Positions 10,866-20,196 of a DNA stretch of 64,000 nt are shown one piece after another. The stretch spans positions 798,911 to 862,910 of the forward strand of contig NZ_BMLS01000002.1 in assembly GCF_014645355.1 (NCBI RefSeq). Direction: 5' to 3'. The notes under the pieces are model-generated. The model searched no databases and had not been told where the DNA came from. It saw nothing but the letters and a program-made list of their open reading frames with translations. Both the position numbers and the translations under genes were made by a program. Source of the stretch: Bowmanella pacifica (GTDB lineage Bacteria > Pseudomonadota > Gammaproteobacteria > Enterobacterales > Alteromonadaceae). The stretch's first letter is position 1. Each line of letters begins with the position of its first letter.

Positions 10866-11681
10866 ATGAAACCTTTCTTGTTTACCTTACTTAGTCTGCT
10901 GTTCAGCCTACCGGGAGTGACCGCAGAGCGCATAATCAGCATCGCCCCTCACACCACCGAGCTGGTGTATTCTCTACAGGCTGGTGAGCAGCTTGTGGCG
11001 GTCAGCGAGTTTAGTGATTACCCGCAAGCAGCCAAGGCACTGCCGCAAGTGGCCAGTTATCAGGGAGTAAACTTTGAAGCCCTGATGCGCTTAAAGCCTG
11101 ATTTGATTTTGGCCTGGCAAGGGGGCAATAAGCCACAGGATATTGAGCGATTACAATCACTTGGCTTCGAGGTATTCCTATCCAGCCCCAAACGTCCGGA
11201 AGATATTGCCAGCGAGCTAAAGGCTTTGGGCAAACGTTTAGGTAAATCAGATCTGGCCGAACAACTGGCAGACAACTACTTACAAAAATTGCGGGCGCTG
11301 AAAACCCACTACGCACAGCAACCACCTGTGAAAGTGTTTTACTATCTGTGGCCAACCCCCATGATGAGCATCGGCCCCAATGCCTGGGCCAGTCAGATGC
11401 TGAGTATCTGTAATGCACAGAACATTTTTGCCGATGCGCTTTCCGATTATCCCGAAGTCGCAATGGAAGGTGTGTTGGCGCGTAAGCCAGAACAAATCGT
11501 GGCAGCCTTTACACAACCCCGAGCGCAACTGCTGGCTTTCTGGCAGCCCTGGAAAGGAGTTCTGGCGGTATCCGAACAAGCAATTCATAGTGTTAATCCT
11601 GATACCTTACACCGTTTTTCCCTGCGTTTACCTCAAGGCATAGACGAACTCTGTGGAAAACTTCACTCCCCTGAGCCGTAG
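10866..11681 (+). CDS. btuF: Periplasmic cobalamin-binding protein
   Basis: 271 residues with a signal peptide ending near residue 20 (GVTA) and a class III periplasmic binding fold with two lobes joined by a long helix (about residues 130-150). It would capture vitamin B12 or cobinamide in the periplasm for BtuCD. The ISIAPHTTELVYSL start and the SYQGVNFEALMRLKPDLI segment are typical of BtuF. Genes for BtuC and BtuD are not in the window. It follows cbiB closely and is probably co-transcribed with mtnN-cbiB. Confidence 0.9.
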   Translation: MKPFLFTLLSLLFSLPGVTAERIISIAPHTTELVYSLQAGEQLVAVSEFSDYPQAAKALPQVASYQGVNFEALMRLKPDLILAWQGGNKPQDIERLQSLGFEVFLSSPKRPEDIASELKALGKRLGKSDLAEQLADNYLQKLRALKTHYAQQPPVKVFYYLWPTPMMSIGPNAWASQMLSICNAQNIFADALSDYPEVAMEGVLARKPEQIVAAFTQPRAQLLAFWQPWKGVLAVSEQAIHSVNPDTLHRFSLRLPQGIDELCGKLHSPEP

Positions 11682-11752
11682 ATTTGAAAGCTTGATAATT
11701 CAATACCATGCTTACCATTCATCCATAAACACCAGTTGAGGGAGATGGAAAG

Positions 11753-13132
11753 ATGGCAACCGGTTTATCAGGGGATTTTAAAGTAGCCGATTTGGCTCTG
11801 GCAGAATGGGGCCGCAAAGAAATTCAGATAGCCGAATCAGAGATGCCAGCGCTGATGGCCATTCGTCACAAGTATCATCAGCAGCAACCACTGGCCGGGG
11901 CCAGAATTTTGGGCTGCATTCATATGACTATTCAAACCGCGGTGCTGATAGAAACCCTGACCGCTTTGGGCGCAGAAGTACGCTGGTCATCCTGCAATAT
12001 TTTTTCCACTCAGGACCATGCCGCAGCTGCCATGGCGGCTACCGGGGTGCCAGTATTTGCCTGGAAAGGCGAGACAGAAGCCGAATATGAGTGGTGTATC
12101 GAACAAACCATTATAAAAGACGGTATGCCCTGGCAGGCCAATATGGTACTGGATGACGGTGGCGATCTCACTGCCATATTGCATGACAAGTACCCGCACG
12201 TGCTGGAGCAAGTACATGGTATTACCGAAGAGACGACTACAGGCGTGCATCGTCTGTTGTTAATGCTGAGACAAGGCAGACTTAAAGTTCCCGCCATCAA
12301 TGTCAATGACTCCGTAACCAAGTCTAAGAATGACAACAAATATGGCTGCCGCCATAGCCTCAACGATGCCATTAAACGTGCCACAGATCATTTGCTGGCG
12401 GGCAAGAAGGCCTTGGTGATTGGTTACGGCGATGTGGGCAAAGGATCGGCGCAGTCCTTACGTCAGGAGGGCATGATTGTCAGGGTGTGCGAAATTGACC
12501 CCATTTGTGCCATGCAAGCCTGTATGGACGGTTACGAAGTGGTGTCACCCTACCGCATGGGCAACAACAGTGGTCAACTGGCCGACATAGACCAGGGGTT
12601 GATGCAGAGCATCGACTTGGTCGTCACTTGCACAGGCAACATCAATGTCTGCGACGCCAATATGCTGAAATGCCTGAAAGCCGGTGCCGTGGTATGCAAT
12701 ATCGGGCATTTTGATCATGAGATTGATACCGGTTTTATGCGCCAAAACTGGGACTGGGAGGAGATAAAACCCCAAGTGCATAAAATCTACCGAAGCAATG
12801 AGCCTCACGATGCCTTGTTACTTTTATCTGAAGGGCGGCTAGTAAATTTAGGCAATGCCACCGGCCACCCTTCCCGGGTAATGGACGGCTCCTTCGCCAA
12901 TCAAGTGTTGGCCCAAATACACCTGTTTGAGAGAGGCTTTGCCCATATGGAGAATGCAGAAAAGCAAGAAAACCTGCGGGTTGATGTATTACCCAGGTAT
13001 CTGGATGAAGAGGTCGCCAGATATATGGTGGAGGGATTTAGTGGCGTCATCACCCGTCTGACGCCGCAACAGGCCGACTATATTCAAGTAGGGATAGATG
13101 GGCCATTTAAACACCACGACTACCGCTACTAA
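11753..13132 (+). CDS. ahcY: Adenosylhomocysteinase (SAH hydrolase)
   Basis: 459 residues. It reversibly splits S-adenosylhomocysteine into homocysteine and adenosine with tightly bound NAD, in the cytoplasm. Visible features are the substrate region [13 protein letters not shown], the [14 protein letters not shown] segment carrying catalytic Lys and Asp residues, the NAD-binding GYGDVGKG near residue 224, and the C-terminal ending KHHDYRY. GGGAG precedes the ATG. It is separated from btuF by 71 bases; no SAH riboswitch fits in that gap. Having both mtnN and ahcY gives two exits for the same product inhibitor. Confidence 0.98.
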   Translation: MATGLSGDFKVADLALAEWGRKEIQIAESEMPALMAIRHKYHQQQPLAGARILGCIHMTIQTAVLIETLTALGAEVRWSSCNIFSTQDHAAAAMAATGVPVFAWKGETEAEYEWCIEQTIIKDGMPWQANMVLDDGGDLTAILHDKYPHVLEQVHGITEETTTGVHRLLLMLRQGRLKVPAINVNDSVTKSKNDNKYGCRHSLNDAIKRATDHLLAGKKALVIGYGDVGKGSAQSLRQEGMIVRVCEIDPICAMQACMDGYEVVSPYRMGNNSGQLADIDQGLMQSIDLVVTCTGNINVCDANMLKCLKAGAVVCNIGHFDHEIDTGFMRQNWDWEEIKPQVHKIYRSNEPHDALLLLSEGRLVNLGNATGHPSRVMDGSFANQVLAQIHLFERGFAHMENAEKQENLRVDVLPRYLDEEVARYMVEGFSGVITRLTPQQADYIQVGIDGPFKHHDYRY

Positions 13133-13237
13133 CGGAATGTGACAGTTGGTGTTTACTGACAACAAAACACGGATGGCTCTGTACTACGCCGGCCCCTTGG
13201 GTTTAATATGCTTGAAACATGACAAAGCGAGTAATCT

Positions 13238-13609
13238 ATGCGCTTATACATCCTACTCCTGGTATTGTTTACCAGCCTAGCCTCTGCATCTGGGACCGGC
13301 TTCTCTTCTATTTCGGCGCAACAACTCTTAGAGAGGAAACAAGACGTTGTTGTGGTAGATGTAAGAACGCCCGAAGAATATGCCGAGGGCCATGTGCCCG
13401 GTGCTATTAATGTGCCCCATGATCGTATCAACGAATTTTTGCAGCAGTTAGACAATGAAAAGAGCAGCCAATTAGTCCTCTATTGCCGCTCTGGTCGTCG
13501 CGCCAAGTTAGCCGCCAATGAACTGCATAAGCTAGGGTTTGGCAGTATCACACTGCTTGAAGGCGATATGCTGGGCTGGCAGGAACAAGGGCTTCAGGTT
13601 GAGAAATGA
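13238..13609 (+). CDS. Periplasmic rhodanese-domain protein
   Basis: 123 residues. A signal peptide (about 1-18) precedes a single rhodanese domain with the DVRTPEEYAEGHVPGAINVP signature and an active-site loop CRSGRR with Cys83. Single-domain exported rhodaneses carry sulfane sulfur or act as thiol-active proteins; the substrate is not known here. The stop codon overlaps the start of the next gene (ATGA), so translation is coupled. The ribosome binding site is weak. It is the first of four tightly packed genes. Confidence 0.85.
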   Translation: MRLYILLLVLFTSLASASGTGFSSISAQQLLERKQDVVVVDVRTPEEYAEGHVPGAINVPHDRINEFLQQLDNEKSSQLVLYCRSGRRAKLAANELHKLGFGSITLLEGDMLGWQEQGLQVEK

Positions 13610-14028
13610 ACCAGTCCTACGGCAAACGCGATAAGTACGGCGGCTACCAGCTACAGATAGAGGGGCAGTTGCTGATAGCCAGGGTTAGCGGAGTGATTGG
13701 CTCGGGCTTAAGTAAAAGCTATCTGAATAATCTGTTGCAACTTGCCCAGCAGTTGCAGGGAAAACCTTGGGTATATATAGCCGACTGCACGGGCTACCAG
13801 GCATCCATTCCCGATGCCGCCAGTAATTTGCAAAAAGCCTATGAAGAGTGCCTTAAACTGGGCTGTGTGGGAGATGCCTACTGCATCGACTCACCTGTAG
13901 GTATCAATCAATTGGCGCAAATACGCCGAGAGAGCAAGATAAGCACTGATATCCAAAAGAGAATCTTCGCCGATCTGGACAAAGCCAAGGCGGCCATGTT
14001 GAAATTCCTGCAGGACGCTGTTTTCTGA
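13606..14028 (+). CDS. Uncharacterised protein, possibly STAS-like
   Basis: 140 residues, no signal peptide or membrane segment, so cytoplasmic. I do not recognise the family with confidence. The alternation of strands and helices (LLIARVSGVIG, a helix ending in LAQQLQGKP, VYIADCTGY, then helix) resembles the STAS or SpoIIAA-like fold used in switching proteins; that is inference. There are four cysteines, three between residues 107 and 118. It overlaps the rhodanese gene by 4 bases and is 12 bases before the DUF2721 gene. Confidence 0.7.
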   Translation: MNQSYGKRDKYGGYQLQIEGQLLIARVSGVIGSGLSKSYLNNLLQLAQQLQGKPWVYIADCTGYQASIPDAASNLQKAYEECLKLGCVGDAYCIDSPVGINQLAQIRRESKISTDIQKRIFADLDKAKAAMLKFLQDAVF

Positions 14029-14040
14029 GCCTAACCCTAA

Positions 14041-14433
14041 ATGAATATTACCCTGACTACACCAGCGATGCTGTTTCCAGCTATTTCGTTACTGTTATTG
14101 GCCTACACCAACAGGTTTGTAACTTTAGCCAGCATCATCCGCAATTTCGTTGATAACAGCGACAGCACCCATAAGCAGATCGCTAATCTGCGCAAACGCA
14201 TTCAGCTTATCAAGCGTATGCAAGAGGCCGGGGTAGCCAGTTTCTTTTTATGCGTATTGTCGATGCTGGCCATCTACCTCAATTATCAGGTAGCTGGCAG
14301 TTGGATATTCGGCCTAAGCCTGATCTTACTGTTATGGTCCCTGTGGCTGTCAGTGGCCGAGATCCGTATTTCTGTAGAAGCGCTGGACGTCTACCTGCAA
14401 AGTCTGAACATTCAAACCAATAAAAAAAAATGA
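14041..14433 (+). CDS. DUF2721 family membrane protein
   Basis: 130 residues. Three hydrophobic segments (about 8-26, 63-81 and 87-107) surround a cytoplasmic helical stretch with the RNFVDN and RKRIQLIKRMQ motifs usual in DUF2721. The function of the family is unknown. The start has no strong ribosome binding site, suggesting dependence on upstream translation. Its end overlaps the next gene by 4 bases (ATGA). Confidence 0.85.
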   Translation: MNITLTTPAMLFPAISLLLLAYTNRFVTLASIIRNFVDNSDSTHKQIANLRKRIQLIKRMQEAGVASFFLCVLSMLAIYLNYQVAGSWIFGLSLILLLWSLWLSVAEIRISVEALDVYLQSLNIQTNKKK

Positions 14434-14999
14434 GCAATATTAAGTACTTTCCCCTACATGAAGATCATTACGAGCGCCTGCTGGCCTTAGCCAATAGCGT
14501 ACATGGCGACAACTATATGGACCTACCGTCGCTGCAAAGCTATCACCAGGCAGGTATGGTCAATGGTATTAATGCCAGTTGGGTAGCGCTGGATGGTGAA
14601 CGCCTGGTAGGCTTCCGTATTACCTGGGCTGCAGGTCACTGGCAACCGGATAAATGGAGCAGCCCTGACTTATGGGGACATCCCCAAGACAAAGTGTGCT
14701 ATTTCAAATGTAATACCGTAGACAGCACCTACCGTGCTGCAGGTATTGGCTCACAAATGTTAAAGCTGTCTATTCAAGAAGCAGCCAAACAAGGCGCCAA
14801 GGCTGGTCTAGCCCATATATGGATGCAAAGCCCAGGCAACAGTGCATTTAAATACTTCTCTAAATGCGGCGGCAAGTTGGTGAAAGAGCACCCTGGGAAA
14901 TGGCAGGAAAACTGTGACAATGAAGGCTATGTTTGCCCGATTTGTGGCACCCAGTGCGACTGTGTGGCAGCAGAAATGCTGTTAACCTTCGAGGACTAA
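14430..14999 (+). CDS. GNAT acetyltransferase with a cysteine-rich C-terminal tail
   Basis: 189 residues. The GNAT core includes the acetyl-CoA loop RAAGIG (102-107). After about residue 160 comes a cysteine cluster, Cys162, 169, 172, 176 and 178 (CPICGTQCDC), which looks like a small zinc ribbon and is not part of the GNAT core. The acetyl acceptor is unknown; a metal-bound tail might dock a protein or nucleic acid, but this is inference. It is the last of four overlapping genes and lies 26 bases before the FAD oxidase. Confidence 0.8.
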   Translation: MSNIKYFPLHEDHYERLLALANSVHGDNYMDLPSLQSYHQAGMVNGINASWVALDGERLVGFRITWAAGHWQPDKWSSPDLWGHPQDKVCYFKCNTVDSTYRAAGIGSQMLKLSIQEAAKQGAKAGLAHIWMQSPGNSAFKYFSKCGGKLVKEHPGKWQENCDNEGYVCPICGTQCDCVAAEMLLTFED

Positions 15000-15025
15000 A
15001 ACTAAACTCAGCACACTGGTAGCGC

Positions 15026-16378
15026 ATGTTGTCGAGCTTTTATGATCCACTTTTGGATAGCAACCCCGGCACGGGTCGGCCCTACCCCGTTTCTTACTGG
15101 GCGCAAGGGGTTAACCCCTGGTCTGCGCCAGCCCTAAGCGGTGAACAACAAACCGAGGTAGCCATCATTGGTGGTGGTTACACCGGTTTATCCTGCGCCT
15201 GGCATCTGGCCAGCCAGCATGATATTCAGCCTACCGTGCTGGAAGCCAATCAGATTGGCTGGGGTTGTAGCGGCCGCAACGGTGGCTTCGTGTTAAACGG
15301 CACCGGCCGGCTGTCATTTGCCCAGATAGAAAACAAATGGGGTGAACAAACCGCACAGGCTGTTTACGCAGAGTACCGCCAGGCCATTGATACCGTCTCA
15401 GAACTAATAGATATCGGCGATATTCCTTGTGCTCCTGAATATGGCGGTTACCTGAAGATTGCTCATAACCGCCAATCGGTTGAGCTACTCAAGCAACAAG
15501 CCATTTTAATGCAACGTAAGTTTGGTGACCCGCTACGCTTTCTCAGTGCTCAAGCGTTAGAGAAAAACTACCTGCACTCTCCTCAGGCCCATGGTGCCTT
15601 GCATTACCCATACTGCTTCGGTCTGCACCCGCTTAAATTGGCACAAGGCTATGCCAATATGGCACACCAGGCGGGCGCCAAGATTTATCCCCAGTCACCG
15701 GTGATAAAAATTCAACCGGAGGGCAGTAAGATTCGCCTGCTGACCCCGAGCGGTTCACTAGTGGCGGACAAACTGGTCATTGCCAGTAACGGCTACACCC
15801 CAAACCAGTTTCATAGTGCAGTGGATAAACGTCATTTCCCGGTGCTGTCCAGCATCATAGTGACCGCACCACTAAGTGATGCCCAACGACAAGCCTGTGG
15901 ACTAAAAAGCGGCCTGATGGCCATGGATACCCGCACCCTGAAATACTATTACCGCCTGCTACCTGATAATCGTATTCTATTTGGTGGGCGCGGTGCTATT
16001 CGGGGTAAGGACGCCAATCATCCGGTGTACAAAAAACGCTTACTGGATGCATTAGTACAGACGCTACCTGCGCTCAATGGGATACAGGCAGAGTATTTCT
16101 GGAGCGGCTGGGTTAGCGTATCACTGGATGACTACCCGCGAATTTGCCAGGCTGATGATAAGGGACAAGTGTTTTATGCCATGGGCTATTGTGGCTCGGG
16201 TGTCTCTTTTGCCAGCCAGGCCGGAAAACGCCTGGCCCAGCGCGTAGCCGGAGATCTGAATTTACCGACCTTACCTTTTATGCAATCCCCCCTGCCCCAA
16301 TTCCCAATGGCACAGTTTCGCCGTCTTGGACTATGGGCTTTTTATCACCTTGGACGCTTTCGTGACGGCTTGTTATAA
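15026..16378 (+). CDS. FAD-dependent oxidoreductase of the DAO / gamma-glutamylputrescine oxidase type
   Basis: 450 residues. The Rossmann FAD motif GGGYTG is at 49-54, followed by the acidic strand end VLEAN and the GCSGRNGGFV segment typical of the DAO superfamily members PuuB and OrdL. The C-terminal part has the FSGW-like segment (YFWSGWVSVS) and the MGYCGSGV flavin loop. Such enzymes oxidise secondary or primary amines with oxygen, for example gamma-glutamylputrescine. No other putrescine-pathway genes are beside it, so the substrate remains open. Confidence 0.85.
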   Translation: MLSSFYDPLLDSNPGTGRPYPVSYWAQGVNPWSAPALSGEQQTEVAIIGGGYTGLSCAWHLASQHDIQPTVLEANQIGWGCSGRNGGFVLNGTGRLSFAQIENKWGEQTAQAVYAEYRQAIDTVSELIDIGDIPCAPEYGGYLKIAHNRQSVELLKQQAILMQRKFGDPLRFLSAQALEKNYLHSPQAHGALHYPYCFGLHPLKLAQGYANMAHQAGAKIYPQSPVIKIQPEGSKIRLLTPSGSLVADKLVIASNGYTPNQFHSAVDKRHFPVLSSIIVTAPLSDAQRQACGLKSGLMAMDTRTLKYYYRLLPDNRILFGGRGAIRGKDANHPVYKKRLLDALVQTLPALNGIQAEYFWSGWVSVSLDDYPRICQADDKGQVFYAMGYCGSGVSFASQAGKRLAQRVAGDLNLPTLPFMQSPLPQFPMAQFRRLGLWAFYHLGRFRDGLL

Positions 16379-16549
16379 AAAGTTACAACAGCATAAGAGT
16401 AAAGACCCCAACCACTTAACCTTCACAAAAGTATGTTATAGCTGTGCATAAGTGATGACTAAATTGCCACATTAGCAACATGGACAAATAAACATCACAA
16501 AGCTATGATGCCGTTCCAAATTTTCATTTAGTTTCAGGATGATAGAAGA

Positions 16550-17362
16550 ATGTCTGAAAAAAACCCAGGTAGTAGGAAACTAATCAAAGCCACTTTAGCA
16601 CTCACCCTTATGGGTTTGCTTGGCGGCTGCGTCAGCACCACCCCAACAATGGGTGGCTCCAGTGGCAACACAGTAACGGGTGCAGCCAGCGGTGCAAACG
16701 CCGAAGGTACAAACAGCGCACTTGAGAAATGTGACGCGCCATTGGGCACTATGTCTGTTTTCGAAGATCAAAACGACGACTGGTGGTATACCTATCGCAG
16801 GCATTATCCAAATCTGGGCAGCACACTGCCGGTACTGCGTACCATGATTCAGCAGTCTAACTGCTTTGTCGTTGTAGAACGTGGCAGAACCATGTCGGCC
16901 ATGGATACCGAGCGGGATCTGATGAATTCTGGTGAGCTTCGTGAAGGCAGTAATTTTGGCAAGGGTCAACTGGTCGCTGCTGATTACACCATGCAACCAT
17001 CCATTCAGTTTTCAGAGAAGACTGGTGGTATGGGCGGCTTATTAGGTGGCTGGGTTGGCGCTGTTGCCGGTGGTGCCAGAAGTAATGAAGCAGCGACTAC
17101 CTTGCTGCTGATCGATAACCGTTCTGGTGTCCAGATATCTTCTTCTGTGGGTAACGCTAAAAACTGGGACTTCAGTCTTTTTGGTGGCGCATGGTTCGGT
17201 TTATTCGCCGGTGCGGGCGGCTTCTCTGACACGCCAGAAGGCAAAGTGATCACTGCGGCTTTTGCAGACTCTTACAACCATATGGTTAATTCCTTGCGTA
17301 ATTATAAAGCGCAGAATGTTGAAGGTGGTTTAGGTAAAGGCGGCAAGTTAACCGTTAACTAA
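16550..17362 (+). CDS. CsgG-family outer-membrane lipoprotein, orphan
   Basis: 270 residues with a lipoprotein signal (LLGGC, lipidated Cys27). The body resembles the CsgG/HfaB family: a CFVVVERGRTM strand-helix pattern, a DYTMQPSIQFSE strand, two glycine-rich stretches around GGLLGGWVGAVAGG and GGAWFGLFAGAGG that may form the membrane-inserting hairpins, and a final helix. CsgG itself forms the curli export pore; no csgA, csgB, csgE or csgF gene is nearby, so curli export cannot be inferred. A strong terminator follows. Confidence 0.75.
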   Translation: MSEKNPGSRKLIKATLALTLMGLLGGCVSTTPTMGGSSGNTVTGAASGANAEGTNSALEKCDAPLGTMSVFEDQNDDWWYTYRRHYPNLGSTLPVLRTMIQQSNCFVVVERGRTMSAMDTERDLMNSGELREGSNFGKGQLVAADYTMQPSIQFSEKTGGMGGLLGGWVGAVAGGARSNEAATTLLLIDNRSGVQISSSVGNAKNWDFSLFGGAWFGLFAGAGGFSDTPEGKVITAAFADSYNHMVNSLRNYKAQNVEGGLGKGGKLTVN

Positions 17363-17381
17363 ACTGCAGACGATAAATTAA

Positions 17382-17408
17382 GAGGCCCGCATAGCGGGCC
17401 TTTTTTAT
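17382..17408 (+). terminator. Terminator of the CsgG-like lipoprotein gene
   Basis: GGCCCGC (17384-17390), loop ATA, GCGGGCC (17394-17400), then a run of six T. It is a textbook intrinsic terminator on the plus strand. Confidence 0.95.
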
Positions 17409-17462
17409 TTGCTCGATGACGAGACCAAATCTGTCAGCAAAAGAAACCAACGCCCTGATAGC

Positions 17463-17487
17463 ACTAAGGCGCCATTGGCGCCTTAGT
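17463..17487. repeat. Perfect 11-bp hairpin just after tyrS
   Basis: ACTAAGGCGCC (17463-17473), loop ATT, GGCGCCTTAGT (17477-17487). It begins 5 bases beyond the tyrS stop on the minus strand. No T-run follows on either strand, so it is not a standard intrinsic terminator. It may protect the 3' end of the mRNA or assist factor-dependent ending. Confidence 0.6.
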
Positions 17488-17492
17488 CTAAA

Positions 17493-18692
17493 TTACTGCA
17501 GAGTAATTCTGGCAAACTTGCGTTTACCCACCTGATACACCGCGGTGCCAGACTCGGTAAGTACCAGCTTACCGTCTTCCAGCTTTTCACCATCCACTTT
17601 TACCGCGCCTTGCTTAATCATACGTAAGGCTTCAGACGTAGACCCCACCAGTTCGGCATCTTTCAACAAATTGGCAATGGCTAGTCCATCTGCTGGCAAA
17701 CTGATGGTCAGCTCAGGCATTTCATCCGGCAGCGCATTTTTAGAAAAACGCTGAATAAAGTCCTGATGGGCGGCTTCGGCCGCTTCGATATCGTGGAAAC
17801 GCGCAATGATTTCCTTAGCCAGTAGAATCTTCATATCACGGGGATTTGCCCCATCAGCGACCTGCTGTTTCAGCGCAGCAATATCTTCCAGCGGCTTGAA
17901 GCTTAGCAAGTCATAGTAACGCCACATCAGATCATCAGAGATGGACATCATTTTGCCGAACATATCCGTTGGGGTATCGGTAATACCGATATAGTTGCCC
18001 AGAGATTTGGACATCTTCTGCACACCGTCTAACCCTTCTAACAGCGGCATCATCAGCACGGTCTGAGGGCGCATGCCTTCATCTTTTTGCAGTTCACGGC
18101 CCATCAGCAAATTGAAACGCTGGTCGGTTCCCCCCAGCTCCATATCACTTTGCAACGCGACCGAGTCCCAGCCTTGTACCAGCGGATATAAAAACTCATG
18201 AATGGCAATAGGCTGCCCACCAGCATAACGCTTTTTAAAGTCATCCCGTTCCAGCATACGGGCCACGGTTTGACGCGCCGCCAGTTTAATCATGCCGTCA
18301 GCGCCCAGATTACTCATCCACTCAGAATTAAAGCGTACCTGAGTCTTGGCCGGGTCGAGAATTTTGAACACCTGCTCTTTATAGGTTTCAGCATTAGCCA
18401 ACACATCTTCACGGGAAAGCGGTTTGCGGGTGACATTTTTACCCGAGGGATCGCCAATCATGCCGGTGAAGTCACCGATCAGAAAGATGATCTCGTGACC
18501 TAACTGCTGCAAAGTACGTAGCTTGTTGATCAGCACCGTATGACCAAGATGCAGATCCGGCGCGGTAGGATCAAAGCCGGCCTTGATCTTGAGGGGTTTA
18601 CCCTCTTTAAGCTTTTCGATCAATTCCTCTTCCAGCAGGATATCTTCACTGCCTCGCTTTATCTCCGCAAAGGCGGTTTGCCAATCTGTCAT
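17493..18692 (-). CDS. tyrS: Tyrosyl-tRNA synthetase
   Basis: 399 residues from the ATG at 18692 (MTDWQTA). It charges tRNA-Tyr. The class I signatures are HLGH (48-51) and KMSKS (226-230); the C-terminal S4-type RNA-binding domain is about 335-395 ([10 protein letters not shown]). The sequence belongs to the longer TyrRS group seen in pseudomonads and shewanellas ([14 protein letters not shown]). The frame extends five codons to 18707 (MRSKL); neither start has an ideal ribosome binding site, so the choice rests on family alignment. It is divergent from mepM. Confidence 0.95.
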   Translation of the reverse strand: MTDWQTAFAEIKRGSEDILLEEELIEKLKEGKPLKIKAGFDPTAPDLHLGHTVLINKLRTLQQLGHEIIFLIGDFTGMIGDPSGKNVTRKPLSREDVLANAETYKEQVFKILDPAKTQVRFNSEWMSNLGADGMIKLAARQTVARMLERDDFKKRYAGGQPIAIHEFLYPLVQGWDSVALQSDMELGGTDQRFNLLMGRELQKDEGMRPQTVLMMPLLEGLDGVQKMSKSLGNYIGITDTPTDMFGKMMSISDDLMWRYYDLLSFKPLEDIAALKQQVADGANPRDMKILLAKEIIARFHDIEAAEAAHQDFIQRFSKNALPDEMPELTISLPADGLAIANLLKDAELVGSTSEALRMIKQGAVKVDGEKLEDGKLVLTESGTAVYQVGKRKFARITLQ

Positions 18693-18891
18693 CAACTTGC
18701 TTCTCATTTATTCCGGGACATAAAAATAGCTGGCCATTCTAGCCTTGCACTGTAGGCAATAAAAGCCACAGGAGTAGAAATTCTCGCCAGAAGCAGATAT
18801 TCTGCGCTGAAGCGCCCGATCTGTGGAACCCTTTTTCATCTCGCAGGTCAGAATGCCGTTGTTCCGAATTTAAAGTAAGAGGTTGTAGTAG

Positions 18892-20178
18892 GTGGTCAAG
18901 CAAACCTTAAAACAACTACCCAAGCCACATAAGTGGATGATTGCCGGTTTAAGCCTGGTGGCCTTTTTGGCATTTGTACTGCCATCTGAGCCGGCTACTG
19001 CATCGCGTCAAACCGAAGAGCTGGAGTTGGGTAAACGTTACCCGTTGCAGTTATCGGTAGATGAATTGCCAGCCCAGCAGATCAGCGAGAATCGTTTCCA
19101 GTGGAAAAAGTTCAAGGTTGAGCGTGGCGACAACCTGGCCAAGATTTTTTCCCGCGCCGGATTGAGCCCTCAGGACACCTACAAAGTTTCCAATGCCGGA
19201 AAAGATGCCAAAGCGCTGCTGAAAATGATGCCCGGCGATATATTGCGTTTGGCCATTGATGATCAAGGGCAATTTCAAGCGCTGAGCTACAATATTTCAG
19301 CAACAGAAACCTTGTATATCCAGCCCGATGATCAAGGGCTTCTGGCCAGCGGCATTGAAAGTAAAGACGTGGATGTACGCCTCGGCTATGCCAGTGGTGC
19401 TATTAAGAGCAGTTTCTGGAACGCGGGGATTGCAGCCGGCATGTCGGAAGCACAAATTATGAGCCTGGCCAATATCTTTGGCTGGGATATCGATTTTGCC
19501 TTGGAACTGCGAGAAGGCGACAGCTTCAATCTGGTCTTTGAAGAAGAATTTATCGACGGTGAATTTATTGGGTACGGTAAGATTCTGGCGGCAGAATTCA
19601 GTAACCAGGGTGAAGTGTATCAGGCGGTTCGTTACGAGGACGGTAACTATTATACCCCTGAGGGCCGCAGTATGCGTAAAAGCTTCTTGCGCGCACCGGT
19701 GAACTTCAAATACATCAGTTCCAATTTCAACCCCAAGCGCTTTCATCCCATTCAAAAGCGGGTCAAGCCCCACAATGGAATCGACTATCGCGCCAACACC
19801 GGTACGCCTGTGGTCGCAGCTGGTGATGGTAAGGTCGTGGCATCGGCCTACAACAAATACAACGGTAACTATGTGTTTGTGCAGCACGGTGAAAAATACA
19901 TGACCAAATACCTGCATTTCTCCAAACGCGCGGTGAAAAAAGGTCAAACCGTTAAGCAAGGTCAGGTGATAGGCTATGTGGGTTCTACTGGTATGTCCCA
20001 GGCGCCACACCTGCACTATGAGTTCCTGGTTGACGGCGTGCATCGTAATCCACGTACCGTCACCCTTCCCAAGGCAGAACCCATTGCCAAACAGGACAAG
20101 GTTAAGTTCATAGCCCTGGCAGAACAGTATATGACCCATCTGGAAAACAATCGCCGCATTATGCTGGCCATGCGTTGA
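18892..20178 (+). CDS. mepM: Murein DD-endopeptidase, M23 family
   Basis: 428 residues starting at GTG, with GAGG 9 bases upstream. One N-terminal membrane anchor (about 14-31), an OapA/LysM-like domain (about 70-125), a linking domain, and an M23 peptidase domain (about 270-385) with zinc ligands His294, Asp298 (HNGID) and His375 (HLHYE). It cuts peptide cross-links in the cell wall to let new strands be inserted. The gene order tyrS / mepM is shared with relatives; anmK, which I recall as often following, is absent and an Lrp-type regulator is there instead. Confidence 0.93.
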   Translation: MVKQTLKQLPKPHKWMIAGLSLVAFLAFVLPSEPATASRQTEELELGKRYPLQLSVDELPAQQISENRFQWKKFKVERGDNLAKIFSRAGLSPQDTYKVSNAGKDAKALLKMMPGDILRLAIDDQGQFQALSYNISATETLYIQPDDQGLLASGIESKDVDVRLGYASGAIKSSFWNAGIAAGMSEAQIMSLANIFGWDIDFALELREGDSFNLVFEEEFIDGEFIGYGKILAAEFSNQGEVYQAVRYEDGNYYTPEGRSMRKSFLRAPVNFKYISSNFNPKRFHPIQKRVKPHNGIDYRANTGTPVVAAGDGKVVASAYNKYNGNYVFVQHGEKYMTKYLHFSKRAVKKGQTVKQGQVIGYVGSTGMSQAPHLHYEFLVDGVHRNPRTVTLPKAEPIAKQDKVKFIALAEQYMTHLENNRRIMLAMR

Positions 20179-20196
20179 GGCACTTTCGCACCTATC

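Noticed and set aside
11682..11752. SAH riboswitch before ahcY
   Set aside because: The gap is only 71 bases, AT-rich and without paired arms.
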